Positions 1 to 7,008 of a DNA stretch of 19,273 nucleotides are shown here, in pieces; position 1 is the first letter of the stretch, and every line of letters starts with the position of its first letter. The position numbers and the translations under genes are program-made. The notes under the pieces are model-generated. The model had not been told where the DNA came from, did no database searches, and was given only the letters and a program-made list of their open reading frames with translations. Source of the stretch: an uncultured Prevotella sp. (GTDB lineage Bacteria > Bacteroidota > Bacteroidia > Bacteroidales > Bacteroidaceae); the NCBI GenBank assembly GCA_900555035.1, contig USJX01000054.1, positions 1 through 19,273 of the forward strand. The letters run 5' to 3'.

Positions 1-44
1 GATTTCGTTAGGAATCTTTAAGTTTTTCACCAAAGGCTGCTGCA

Positions 45-896
45 ATGTGGGTTAAGAAGCTGGATGGCTTTGGATTCCATTATGAGGCGAACAGAGGCTT
101 GTTTGCAGTATGTTGCAAACTGCAAGATTGGAAACAGGTAGCCAGATATGCGGCTTCTTGTGAGCAGGGAATGGATGATATTCTGAATGCAAATCAGGCT
201 AATGCTTTGATGCAGGCTTCTAAGATGTATGATTTTCAGAAAATGCAAAAGCGTATGGCTGATGAAGCATTGGTCAAGGAACGGATGGAGCGCAACTTGT
301 TCCTCTTGATGTTGGCAATGTTTTTGATGGGAACTTTGTGCCTATATGGTTGGAAGCAATATCGAAAAAGACTAAGATGTAAGCAGGCTGAACTGGAAAG
401 GAGCAAAGAAGAATTGCAGTTGCGTGTGCTGCAATTAGGTGAAAGTAAGAAGGAAGTTGAAGTGCAGAATGATAGATATCTGAAGACTTTAAGAGAATTG
501 GAGGCATATAAAGAGAAGTATCAGCGAATGAACTCTTCTGAGAAGACTGTGATGATTGATGACAATGAAATATACAAAAAGTTTAAGAAGAAAGGGGCGG
601 GCTTCAAGTGTGATGCTTTCCCGACTGATAAACATTGGAGAAAGTTGACTATCATGGTTGGTGAGAACTTCCCGTTGTTTTTTGACAGAATCAGTCATAA
701 TCATGTTGGCAAGAATTTGACCTTGACAGAGCAGCGAGTAGCAATGCTTACAAGATTGCATTTCACCAGTTCTGAAATGGCAAATGTGATGGATGTTTCT
801 CCTGCCAGTGTCTCAAACGCAAAACTATCGGCCAATGAAAAACTGTATGGCGATAAAAATGCAAGAACGCTGTTGCAGAATATGTTGAAAGCCTAA
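45..896 (+). CDS. Membrane-anchored TPR/HTH transcriptional regulator, 5' part missing or frameshifted
   Basis: The product is the C-terminal portion of a Bacteroidetes regulator of the TPR - transmembrane - coiled coil - HTH type. Residues 1-80 are helical and TPR-like, 84-103 form one membrane segment, about 106-165 are a charged coiled coil, and 225-283 resemble a LuxR-type HTH (LTLTEQRVAML followed by EMANVMDVSPASVS). Family members usually have a much longer N-terminal TPR region, so the ATG at 45 is probably not the native start. Its frame is closed by TAG at 9-11, while frame 2 is open from the window edge to about 50 and reads ISLGIFKFFTK, which would join naturally to the AAAMW peptide of this frame with one A fewer in the run near 33-35. 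A one-base frameshift is therefore possible. The ligand and targets cannot be told from sequence. Confidence 0.75.
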   Translation: MWVKKLDGFGFHYEANRGLFAVCCKLQDWKQVARYAASCEQGMDDILNANQANALMQASKMYDFQKMQKRMADEALVKERMERNLFLLMLAMFLMGTLCLYGWKQYRKRLRCKQAELERSKEELQLRVLQLGESKKEVEVQNDRYLKTLRELEAYKEKYQRMNSSEKTVMIDDNEIYKKFKKKGAGFKCDAFPTDKHWRKLTIMVGENFPLFFDRISHNHVGKNLTLTEQRVAMLTRLHFTSSEMANVMDVSPASVSNAKLSANEKLYGDKNARTLLQNMLKA

Positions 897-913
897 GGCT
901 ATAAGGTAAAATA

Positions 914-950
914 AAAAAAGCTAGAGTTCTCTATAAACTCCAGCTTTTTT
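914..950. terminator. Bidirectional intrinsic terminator
   Basis: Arms 914-928 and 936-950 pair with a single A/C mismatch around a 7-base loop. The stem is AAAAAAGCT and GAGTT against AACTC and AGCTTTTTT, so either strand ends in a U-run. It lies between the convergent regulator gene and M23 peptidase gene and suits both. Confidence 0.85.
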
Positions 951-987
951 CATTTATGATAGTTTCTGTCTTTATATTCTATACGGA

Positions 988-1935
988 TTAAGAGTAGCGG
1001 ATAATCTGACCAGGAAGAAGCTTCTTGTCCTTTCTGTAACCGTTGAGGCGGCAAATCTTTTCTACGCTTACGCCACGTTTCTCTGCGATGCTCGTGAGCG
1101 TCTCGCCTGACTTAACCTTGTGGTAAAGCTTTTCGCCAGAAGGACTGGCAGAATATCTGCCCACTTCGCCACCGTTAACCTGCTCTCTGGTGTAACCGCC
1201 GTTGCCAACCTTGCCACGGGCAGCGTTAGCCTCAGCATACTCGCTCTCGTAACTGTCACGCTTGAAATCGTAGAAATCGCCAGTGACATCCTGGTTGCGG
1301 AAATCGAAGAACAGGGCTGGGTTCAATGCCACACCACAGAGACGGGTCTCGAAATGGAGGTGCGAACCAGTGCTTTTACCTGTATTGCCACCCAAGCCAA
1401 TCACTTCTCCAGCTCTTACTTCCTGATTCTCGGAAACGAGCTGCGCAGAGAGGTGACCATAGATGGTCTCCAAACCATTGTTGTGACGAATTACGATGAA
1501 CTTTCCGTAACCACCTCTGTCATATCTTACGATGCGAACCTTGCCTGAGAAGGCAGCGTGGATTGAGTCGCCAATATAAACCTTGATGTCCATACCTTTA
1601 TGTTGGCGGCCAAAACTAGGACGGTAACCGAAGTTACTTGTCACAACACGACTAGATGTTGGCATGCAGAAATGACGGAGATCTATGCGAAAACGCTCAG
1701 GCAATGCGGTTGCCTTGTGAGCATACTTGTTAGAGAAATCTTCGTACAACTCAGCAGAAGGATTTTCTCTATCTTCCATCAATCGATAATGTGATACTGC
1801 AAGAGTATCCAATGATTTCATACGGTGGTCAACTGGTGCTTGTCTTGCCAACAGATCTTGTCCGCAAACCGGAACAGTTGTTAACGCCAACAACGCCACG
1901 ACCGAAATCTTCTTTATTTGCTTTTTTAAACTCAT
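988..1935 (-). CDS. Secreted M23 zinc metallopeptidase with C-terminal LysM domain
   Basis: This is a probable peptidoglycan DD-endopeptidase or a LytM-type division or envelope factor acting outside the inner membrane. Residues 1-25 form a signal peptide (KKQIKK, then a hydrophobic stretch, then CGQ, with Cys24 a possible lipidation site though the lipobox is poor). The M23 domain spans about 95-210: His112 and Asp116 (HKGMD) and His194 of the HLHFE motif (192-196) are the expected zinc ligands, with His161 and His192 as catalytic histidines, so the enzyme looks active. A linker (210-268) leads to a LysM domain at 270-315 (YHKVKSGETL...PGQIIRYS) for peptidoglycan binding. It is the last gene of the minus-strand group but has its own promoter, and ends at the shared terminator at 914-950. 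Substrate specificity is inferred from the family only. Confidence 0.93.
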   Translation of the reverse strand: MSLKKQIKKISVVALLALTTVPVCGQDLLARQAPVDHRMKSLDTLAVSHYRLMEDRENPSAELYEDFSNKYAHKATALPERFRIDLRHFCMPTSSRVVTSNFGYRPSFGRQHKGMDIKVYIGDSIHAAFSGKVRIVRYDRGGYGKFIVIRHNNGLETIYGHLSAQLVSENQEVRAGEVIGLGGNTGKSTGSHLHFETRLCGVALNPALFFDFRNQDVTGDFYDFKRDSYESEYAEANAARGKVGNGGYTREQVNGGEVGRYSASPSGEKLYHKVKSGETLTSIAEKRGVSVEKICRLNGYRKDKKLLPGQIIRYS

Positions 1936-2001
1936 ACTACTTTTTATATTTGCTTTTTAGGTCGATGTCAATAAGCGCAAAATCATAATAGAAATTCTGC
2001 A

Positions 2002-2037
2002 AAAACTGCGTGGGTAAATACCCTAAGGTGCAGTTTT
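2002..2037 (-). promoter_or_regulatory. Leader hairpin upstream of the M23 peptidase gene
   Basis: Arms 2002-2009 (AAAACTGC) and 2030-2037 (GCAGTTTT) enclose an inner GGGT-AAAT-ACCC stem (2012-2023). On the minus strand the structure ends in five T residues and would lie near the 5' end of the transcript made from the promoter at 2053-2083. It could be an attenuator, a stabilising 5' stem, or a weak terminator for the upstream gene. Confidence 0.45.
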
Positions 2038-2052
2038 GTTATATAGACGTTG

Positions 2053-2083
2053 CAAATATAACAAAAATATTCCAATCAACCAA
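2053..2083 (-). promoter_or_regulatory. Bacteroidetes-type promoter for the M23 gene
   Basis: On the minus strand a TTG (-33 region, 2083-2081) is followed after 20 bp by TATATTTG (2060-2053), an exact TAnnTTTG -7 box. The predicted start is near 2046, giving a leader of about 110 nt that contains the hairpin at 2002-2037. Confidence 0.6.
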
Positions 2084-2122
2084 GGCTGTTAACGCCAACT
2101 GCCTTATATTTAACGTGATTGG

Positions 2123-2440
2123 TTAACTTTTAACTTTTGTTAGTAGTCTGAGCAATGCCACAGCGGGTGAGTGCCCCATGAAGATGTATTTCTTCACTTC
2201 TGGGCTTGTAAAGCGGAGACATTCCTGATAAGCACGGTAGAGATCATCGAGATTGATAGTGAATTCTTTACCCGATGTCTCCCTGATTCCGATAATCATT
2301 TTTGCCGTTACGTGCAGCTTGATGTATCTGATGCCCGTAACGCTTTCTATCTCTTTTAACTCCATCAGATAGGTTCGCATCTCGTCCATGGTGAGGTCGG
2401 GGCGAGGCTCCCTGATGGCTGGCTTTCGTCTTCTATCCAT
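2123..2440 (-). CDS. Small conserved-looking hypothetical protein (105 aa)
   Basis: I do not recognise this family. The protein is soluble, with no signal peptide or membrane segment. It starts with a basic stretch (DRRRKPAIREPRP), then a helical region (TMDEMRTYLMELKEIESV), a predicted beta-rich middle (YIKLHVTAKMIIGIRE, then KEFTINLDDLYRAY), and a basic C-terminus. It lies 88 bp downstream of recG on the same strand and is probably the last gene of that transcription unit. Its ATG at 2440 directly abuts the AT-rich repeat at 2441-2490. It is likely a real gene because it is collinear with the operon and has no better overlapping frame, but no function can be given. Confidence 0.65.
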   Translation of the reverse strand: MDRRRKPAIREPRPDLTMDEMRTYLMELKEIESVTGIRYIKLHVTAKMIIGIRETSGKEFTINLDDLYRAYQECLRFTSPEVKKYIFMGHSPAVALLRLLTKVKS

Positions 2441-2528
2441 TACTTTGAACTTTGAATTTTGAACATTGAACTTTATGATTACTCATAACTATAAACTCTT
2501 AACTCTAAACTTTTAACTCTAAACTCTC
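2441..2528 (-). repeat. AT-rich degenerate intergenic repeats between recG and the small gene
   Basis: The gap consists of iterated short units. Next to the small gene, GTTCAA/GTTCAAA units occupy 2441-2475, and AACTCT-AAACTTT-like units fill about 2486-2526. The 19-mer on the minus strand at 2484-2466 (GAGTAATCATAAAGTTCAA) recurs exactly at 6972-6990 on the plus strand, in the same position relative to a downstream gene. Confidence 0.7.
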
Positions 2529-4625
2529 CTAGCTGATTGCCGCCCAGTTGATATTCGTTTTCTTGAGTTCTCTGAGTCTATTCCATAAGATGGAGTTCTG
2601 AGGCTTCTCGCAGAGAGGGTCGTTGTCGATGATGGCCTGGGCTTCTGTGCGCGCCAGTTGAACCAGCTGACCATCCTTGGCTATATTCGCTATTTTCAGG
2701 TCGAATGCCATGCCGCTCTGCTGCGTTCCCTCAAGGTCGCCAGGACCACGGAGCTTCAGGTCGGCTTCGGCAATCTGGAAACCGTCATTCGTATCACACA
2801 TGATGTCAATGCGTTTGCGGGTTTCTTCCGATAGCTTGTAATTCGTAACCAGAATGCAGTAGCTCTGGTCGCTGCCACGTCCCACTCGTCCCCTGAGCTG
2901 GTGAAGCTGCGAGAGACCGAAGCGCTGTGCGTCGAGGATTACCATCACCGAAGCATTAGGCACATTCACGCCCACTTCTATCACGGTGGTGGCAACGAGT
3001 ATCTGGGTCTCGCCCTTCACGAAGCGCTCCATCTCCTCTTCCTTCTCGGCAGATTTCATCTTGCCATGAATTTTGCTGAGGCTGAATTCAGGAAAGGCTT
3101 GCTTTAGCGTCTCATAACCTTCCTCCAGGTTCTTCAGGTCCACCTTCTCACTCTCCTTGATGAGCGGAAAGACGATGTAAACCTGTCTGCCCAACTCTAT
3201 CTGGCGACGGATGCTCTGGTAGAGACTCGTCAACTGGTTGTCGAACTTATGCAGGGTTCTTACGGGCTTTCTGCCTGGAGGCAACTGGTCTATCACGCTC
3301 ACATCCAGGTCTCCATAAATGGTCATGGCGAGGGTACGCGGGATTGGGGTGGCTGTCATTACCAGCACATGAGGCGGATTGGCGCTCTTTGCCCATAATC
3401 GGGCACGCTGCTCCACACCGAAGCGATGCTGCTCGTCAATCACGGCGATGCCCAGGCGGCAGAATGACACGGGGTCTTCGAGCACGGCATGCGTACCTAT
3501 CAGTATCTGTACGGCGCCGGTGGCGAGACCATCCAGAATCTCCTTGCGTTTCTTGCCCTTCACGATGCCCGTCAGCAGTTCCACCCTGATGTCCATCCCT
3601 TTCAGAAATTCACGGATGGTTTGCAGATGCTGTTCGGCTAGAATCTCGGTAGGTGCCATGAGGCATGCCTGGTAACCGTTGTCCAGGGCTATGAGCATGG
3701 TCATCAGCGCCACGAGCGTCTTGCCAGAGCCCACGTCGCCTTGCAGCAGACGGTTCATCTGCTTGCCGCTGCACATGTCGGCGCGTATCTCGTGCATCAC
3801 CCTTTTCTGGGCACCCGTCAGTTCGAAGGGCAGGTTGTGGGCATAGAAGCCGTTGAAGATGTCGCCGATGCGATTGAATACGTAGCCGCGGTATTTGCGG
3901 CGCTGGTCGCTCGCGTACCTTAATATATTAAGCTGCACATAGAAGAGTTCCTCGAATTTCAGTCTTACCTGCGCCTTCTGCATCTCCTGATGCGAGTGCG
4001 GATAATGAATCATGCGCAAGGCGGCATCACGGGATACGAGATGCAGACGGTTGATGAGGAAATCGGGCAGCGTCTCGGGCAGGGGAGGGAGGATGCGCAC
4101 CAGACTCTTGGTTATCTTCTCGATGCTTCGTGAAGAGTAGCCACGCTTTTTCATGATCTCGGTCATGCCGTAGAAGGGTTGCATGCCCATCTCCGTAACC
4201 TGCAGTTTGCTGGCATCATCCATGTCGGGATGCGTAAACTGGAAGCGGCCTCCATAGACCGATGGTTTTCCGAAGACGATGTATTCGGTGCCCACCTTGA
4301 AGTTCTTCAGAATGTATTGGGTGCCCCGGAACCAGATGAGGTCTGCCACGCCGTAGCCATCCGAGAAGTGAGCCACCAGCATGCTGTTGCGCTTGCCCGT
4401 GTCTCTCTCCTCGTAACTCAGAATCTTTCCCTTAATCTGCACGTATGGCATGTCGGGGGTGAGCTCGCTGATGTGGAATATCTTCGAACGATCTACGTAT
4501 TTATATGGGAAGTATTCCAGCAAGTCACCATAAGAGTTGATACCAAGCTCTTTGCTCAGTATCTCTTTCGTCTTGGGTCCCACGTTGGGCAGGAACTTGA
4601 TGTCTTGATCTAGAATACTACTCAT
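2529..4625 (-). CDS. recG: ATP-dependent DNA helicase RecG
   Basis: RecG is a superfamily 2 helicase that remodels stalled forks and branched DNA. The 698-residue length matches Bacteroidetes RecG. The N-terminal wedge/OB region covers about 1-260 (FLPNVGPKTKEIL, YFPYKYVDRS, then the OB-fold IKGKILSYEERDTGKRN). The helicase core contains Walker A GDVGSGKT at 296-303, the DEQH box with RFG at 397-403, motif III TATPIPRT at 424-431, motif V around 545-560, and motif VI QLRGRVGR at 576-583. A C-terminal RecG wedge-contact region follows (AEADLKLRGPGDLEGTQQSG, about 619-638). All motifs are intact. It sits 41 bp after ispD on the same strand, and the gap is two copies of a 21-bp repeat, so co-transcription is likely. 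Confidence 0.98.
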   Translation of the reverse strand: MSSILDQDIKFLPNVGPKTKEILSKELGINSYGDLLEYFPYKYVDRSKIFHISELTPDMPYVQIKGKILSYEERDTGKRNSMLVAHFSDGYGVADLIWFRGTQYILKNFKVGTEYIVFGKPSVYGGRFQFTHPDMDDASKLQVTEMGMQPFYGMTEIMKKRGYSSRSIEKITKSLVRILPPLPETLPDFLINRLHLVSRDAALRMIHYPHSHQEMQKAQVRLKFEELFYVQLNILRYASDQRRKYRGYVFNRIGDIFNGFYAHNLPFELTGAQKRVMHEIRADMCSGKQMNRLLQGDVGSGKTLVALMTMLIALDNGYQACLMAPTEILAEQHLQTIREFLKGMDIRVELLTGIVKGKKRKEILDGLATGAVQILIGTHAVLEDPVSFCRLGIAVIDEQHRFGVEQRARLWAKSANPPHVLVMTATPIPRTLAMTIYGDLDVSVIDQLPPGRKPVRTLHKFDNQLTSLYQSIRRQIELGRQVYIVFPLIKESEKVDLKNLEEGYETLKQAFPEFSLSKIHGKMKSAEKEEEMERFVKGETQILVATTVIEVGVNVPNASVMVILDAQRFGLSQLHQLRGRVGRGSDQSYCILVTNYKLSEETRKRIDIMCDTNDGFQIAEADLKLRGPGDLEGTQQSGMAFDLKIANIAKDGQLVQLARTEAQAIIDNDPLCEKPQNSILWNRLRELKKTNINWAAIS

Positions 4626-4667
4626 ATAATTTACAATTAATAATTTATAATTTACAATTAATAATTT
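4626..4667. repeat. Perfect 21-bp tandem duplication filling the ispD-recG gap
   Basis: The unit ataatttacaattaataat plus tt (21 bp) occurs at 4626-4646 and again without change at 4647-4667. The second copy overlaps the ispD stop codon by one base and the first directly abuts the recG start codon, so the repeat makes up essentially the whole gap. Confidence 0.95.
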
Positions 4668-5341
4668 TATTTTTCGTTGAGCAATGCTTCGGCAATCTTG
4701 ATGTCGAATGGGGTGGTAATCTTGATGTTCTCTCTATTTCCCTCTACCATTGCCACCTGACAGCCGAGGCTTTCTACCACCGATGCATCGTCGGTGAACT
4801 GCTCCTTGTACTCCTGGTTGAATGCCTGTTTCGCCAGTCCTATATCGAAGGTCTGAGGTGTCTGCACCACACGGTAGTCGCTGCGGAGCACGTTCTTGCC
4901 GCCTCCGTGCTGGTCGATGTAGCGCAGGGTATCTGTCACGGCATATACAGGGATGGCAGCGTATTCCTCGCGTGCCGTCTCGAAGCATTCCTCGATAACC
5001 TCTTTAGATACGAATGGGCGAACGCCGTCGTGGATGCCCACTACGCCATCCTCGTTGTCTGGGATGAGTGCCAGTCCGTTTTTGGAAGAATGGAAGCGGG
5101 TTTCACCGCCATTGGCTATCTGGTGCTTGATGTTGAAGTGATACTCCTCGCAGAGTTGGTGCCAGTATGCCTGCTGGCTCTCTGGCAGAACCAGGATGAT
5201 GCTCAGCTCTGGGTCGTACTCATGAAAGCGCTCGATGGTGCGCATCAGGATAGGTTTGCCTGCCACTGGCAGAAATTGTTTGGGAATCTCGCTTCCCATG
5301 CGGAGACCCTTGCCTCCGGCTACTATGATTACGTAATCCAC
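4667..5341 (-). CDS. ispD: 2-C-methyl-D-erythritol 4-phosphate cytidylyltransferase
   Basis: IspD makes CDP-ME from MEP and CTP in the non-mevalonate isoprenoid pathway. The protein has 224 residues, a usual length. The nucleotide-binding GGKGLRMG is at 9-16, HDGVRPF at 104-110, the RSDYRVVQTPQTF segment at about 153-165, FTDDASVVE at 182-190 and GNRENIKITTPFD at 201-213. The start codon is GTG at 5341: the protein begins immediately before the first strand (MDYVIIVAGG) as in the family, and the frame upstream to the TAA at 5375-5377 offers no ATG. It lies between the DJ-1 gene (42 bp upstream) and recG (41 bp downstream), all on the minus strand, and probably forms one operon with them. Confidence 0.97.
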   Translation of the reverse strand: MDYVIIVAGGKGLRMGSEIPKQFLPVAGKPILMRTIERFHEYDPELSIILVLPESQQAYWHQLCEEYHFNIKHQIANGGETRFHSSKNGLALIPDNEDGVVGIHDGVRPFVSKEVIEECFETAREEYAAIPVYAVTDTLRYIDQHGGGKNVLRSDYRVVQTPQTFDIGLAKQAFNQEYKEQFTDDASVVESLGCQVAMVEGNRENIKITTPFDIKIAEALLNEK

Positions 5342-5383
5342 GGTGATACCAATTAATAGTTTATAATTTATAGTTTATAGGGC

Positions 5384-5956
5384 TTACTTGCTCTCCATGA
5401 GATGATCATACATCATGCCATCCTGCAAGGCTGCAACTGTTTCCTTGCTTACGAAATAGCTCAATATCTTGTAGGCGTATGGAAGGGTAGCGGCAGGACC
5501 TTCGCCCGTAATCACGTTGCCATCTTCCTGGAAGAGGGTAGCGGTGTATTCGGTGTTCTCGCCGAAATACTGCTCGAAACCTGGATAGCAGGTAGCCTTC
5601 TTACCCTCCAGGATGCCTGTGCTTGCCAGAACCATAGGAGCAGCGCAGATGGCACCAATTCGCTTGCCTGCCTTGTGCTGTGCGATGAGCGCCTGGCGCA
5701 CACCCTCGTGCTCGTTCAGGTGGGTGCTGCCTGGCATTCCGCCTGGGAGAAGCAGCATGTCGGCATCCTCAAAACTGGCTACATCCTCAAACTTCAGGTC
5801 AGCCTTCAGGGTGATGCCATGTGCGGTTTCCACCCATTCACTACCCGTAATGCTCACGGTTTTTACCTCAACACCACCTCTGCGGAGGATGTCAACAGGA
5901 GCCAATCCTTCGATTTCCTCGAAGCCATTAGCAAGAAATTCATATACCTTTGCCAT
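5384..5956 (-). CDS. DJ-1/PfpI family protein (YajL/ThiJ-like)
   Basis: This is a cytoplasmic class I glutamine-amidotransferase-like protein of the DJ-1 superfamily. Members are described as protein or glyoxal repair enzymes or chaperones; the exact activity here is not decidable. The protein has 190 residues. Glu16 in GFEEIE and the nucleophile-elbow Cys104 in AICAAP match the conserved pair of DJ-1, and LLLPGGMPGSTHL at 68-80 is the typical loop. It is the first gene of the minus-strand group with ispD and recG and is read from an excellent promoter at 6004-6034, so its promoter probably also drives those two genes. Spacing to ispD is 42 bp, filled by AT-rich repeats. Confidence 0.93.
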   Translation of the reverse strand: MAKVYEFLANGFEEIEGLAPVDILRRGGVEVKTVSITGSEWVETAHGITLKADLKFEDVASFEDADMLLLPGGMPGSTHLNEHEGVRQALIAQHKAGKRIGAICAAPMVLASTGILEGKKATCYPGFEQYFGENTEYTATLFQEDGNVITGEGPAATLPYAYKILSYFVSKETVAALQDGMMYDHLMESK

Positions 5957-5968
5957 AATTTTTATTTT

Positions 5969-6003
5969 TTTGTCGTATTATTCGATTAATATTATTACCT
6001 TTG
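5969..6003 (+). promoter_or_regulatory. Promoter of nadK and the ABC exporter gene
   Basis: TACCTTTG at 5996-6003 is an exact TAnnTTTG -7 box. The best upstream element is TTTG at 5969-5972, 23 bp away and thus longer than the optimum, so this promoter may be weaker or activator-dependent. The predicted start is near 6010, giving a leader of about 30 nt before nadK. Confidence 0.6.
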
Positions 6004-6034
6004 CAAAAGTAAGAATAATAATTGAAATAACAAA
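6004..6034 (-). promoter_or_regulatory. Promoter of the DJ-1/ispD/recG operon
   Basis: On the minus strand TTTG (6034-6031) is followed after exactly 19 bp by TACTTTTG (6011-6004), matching the Bacteroidetes TTTG-N19-TAnnTTTG consensus in full. It drives the DJ-1 gene starting at 5956. Its -7 box directly abuts the -7 box of the divergent nadK promoter. Confidence 0.8.
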
Positions 6035-6038
6035 ATAA

Positions 6039-6929
6039 ATGGCACAACAACATTTAAAATTCGCAATATTTGGCAATGAATACCAGGCTAAGAAGTCGGC
6101 TTCCATCATGAGAATCCTTTCTTACCTCAACAAAAAGGATGCAGAAGTGTATATCGAAAGTCTCTTCTACGACTTCCTCACCAAGGTGGAGCACCAGGAG
6201 GTAAGGGCGGCAGGTGTCTTTGAAGATTACAACTTCGATGTGGATTACGTCATCTCGATGGGTGGCGATGGCACCTTCCTCAAGGCGGCTAGCCGGGTGG
6301 GTGCCAAGGGTACGCCTATCATCGGTGTGAACATGGGCCGGCTGGGTTTTCTTGCCGACGTACTTCCTAGCGAGATAGAGTCGGCACTCGACAGTCTTTA
6401 TGCGGGCGAATGTAAGATAGAGGAGCATGCCGTGCTGCAGGTGCAGCCTGAGGGCGGCATCCTGGCAGGTTATCCTTTTGCCCTGAACGATATCGCCGTG
6501 TTGAAGCGTGATGATGCTTCCATGATTTCCATCCGCACGCAGGTGGATGGCGAGTTTCTGGTTACCTATCAGGCGGACGGCTTGATAGTTTCCACGCCTA
6601 CGGGTTCCACCGCCTACAACCTCTCTAATGGCGGACCTATCATCATTCCGCAGAGCGGCAGTTTCTGTTTAACTCCTGTGGCACCCCACAGCTTGAACAT
6701 CCGTCCTATCGTTATCAACGATACGGCAGAGATTGTGCTCGATGTGGAAAGCCGCAGCCACAACTATCTCGTAGCCATCGATGGCCGCAGCGAGCGTATG
6801 ACGGAGCAGACCCGCCTCGTCATCCGCAAGGCACCGCATACCATCAAGATAGTGAAGCAGCGCAACCAGCGTTACTTCTCCACACTCCGAGAGAAACTGA
6901 TGTGGGGTGCTGACCAGCGACAAAGATAG
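6039..6929 (+). CDS. nadK: NAD kinase
   Basis: NadK phosphorylates NAD+ with ATP to give NADP+, the only route to NADP. The protein has 296 residues, typical for bacteria. The diphosphate-binding GGDGT is at 75-79, NMGRLGFL at 98-105, the NAD-contacting Asn-Asp pair at 150-151 (FALND), and the glycine-rich DGLIVSTPTGSTAYNLSNGG at 180-199. All catalytic signatures are present. The ATG at 6039 gives the expected N-terminus (LKFAIFGNEYQ) and lies 36 bp after the -7 box. The ABC exporter gene follows 67 bp downstream with no terminator between, so they are probably co-transcribed up to 8741-8774. Confidence 0.97.
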   Translation: MAQQHLKFAIFGNEYQAKKSASIMRILSYLNKKDAEVYIESLFYDFLTKVEHQEVRAAGVFEDYNFDVDYVISMGGDGTFLKAASRVGAKGTPIIGVNMGRLGFLADVLPSEIESALDSLYAGECKIEEHAVLQVQPEGGILAGYPFALNDIAVLKRDDASMISIRTQVDGEFLVTYQADGLIVSTPTGSTAYNLSNGGPIIIPQSGSFCLTPVAPHSLNIRPIVINDTAEIVLDVESRSHNYLVAIDGRSERMTEQTRLVIRKAPHTIKIVKQRNQRYFSTLREKLMWGADQRQR

Positions 6930-6971
6930 CAAAAAGGTAGCAAGGAGATAGCAAGAAGAAATCCCCCACAA

Positions 6972-7008
6972 GAGTAATCATAAAGTTCAAAGTTCAATGT
7001 TCAAAGTA
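6972..7008 (+). repeat. GTTCAA-type repeat overlapping the exporter start
   Basis: The 19-mer GAGTAATCATAAAGTTCAA (6972-6990) is identical to one at 2484-2466 on the minus strand, and both are followed by GTTCAAA units and GTAAT. In the copy at 2440 the final ATG is the start codon of the small gene. Here the equivalent position reads ATC, and the annotated ATG (6997) lies inside the repeat. Confidence 0.75.

Noticed and set aside
1120..1548. Plus-strand frame within the M23 gene
   Set aside because: Antisense to a gene with intact catalytic motifs; low-complexity product.
5402..5989. A 195-codon plus-strand frame opposite the DJ-1 gene
   Set aside because: It is a shadow of a well-supported gene and runs through the divergent promoters.
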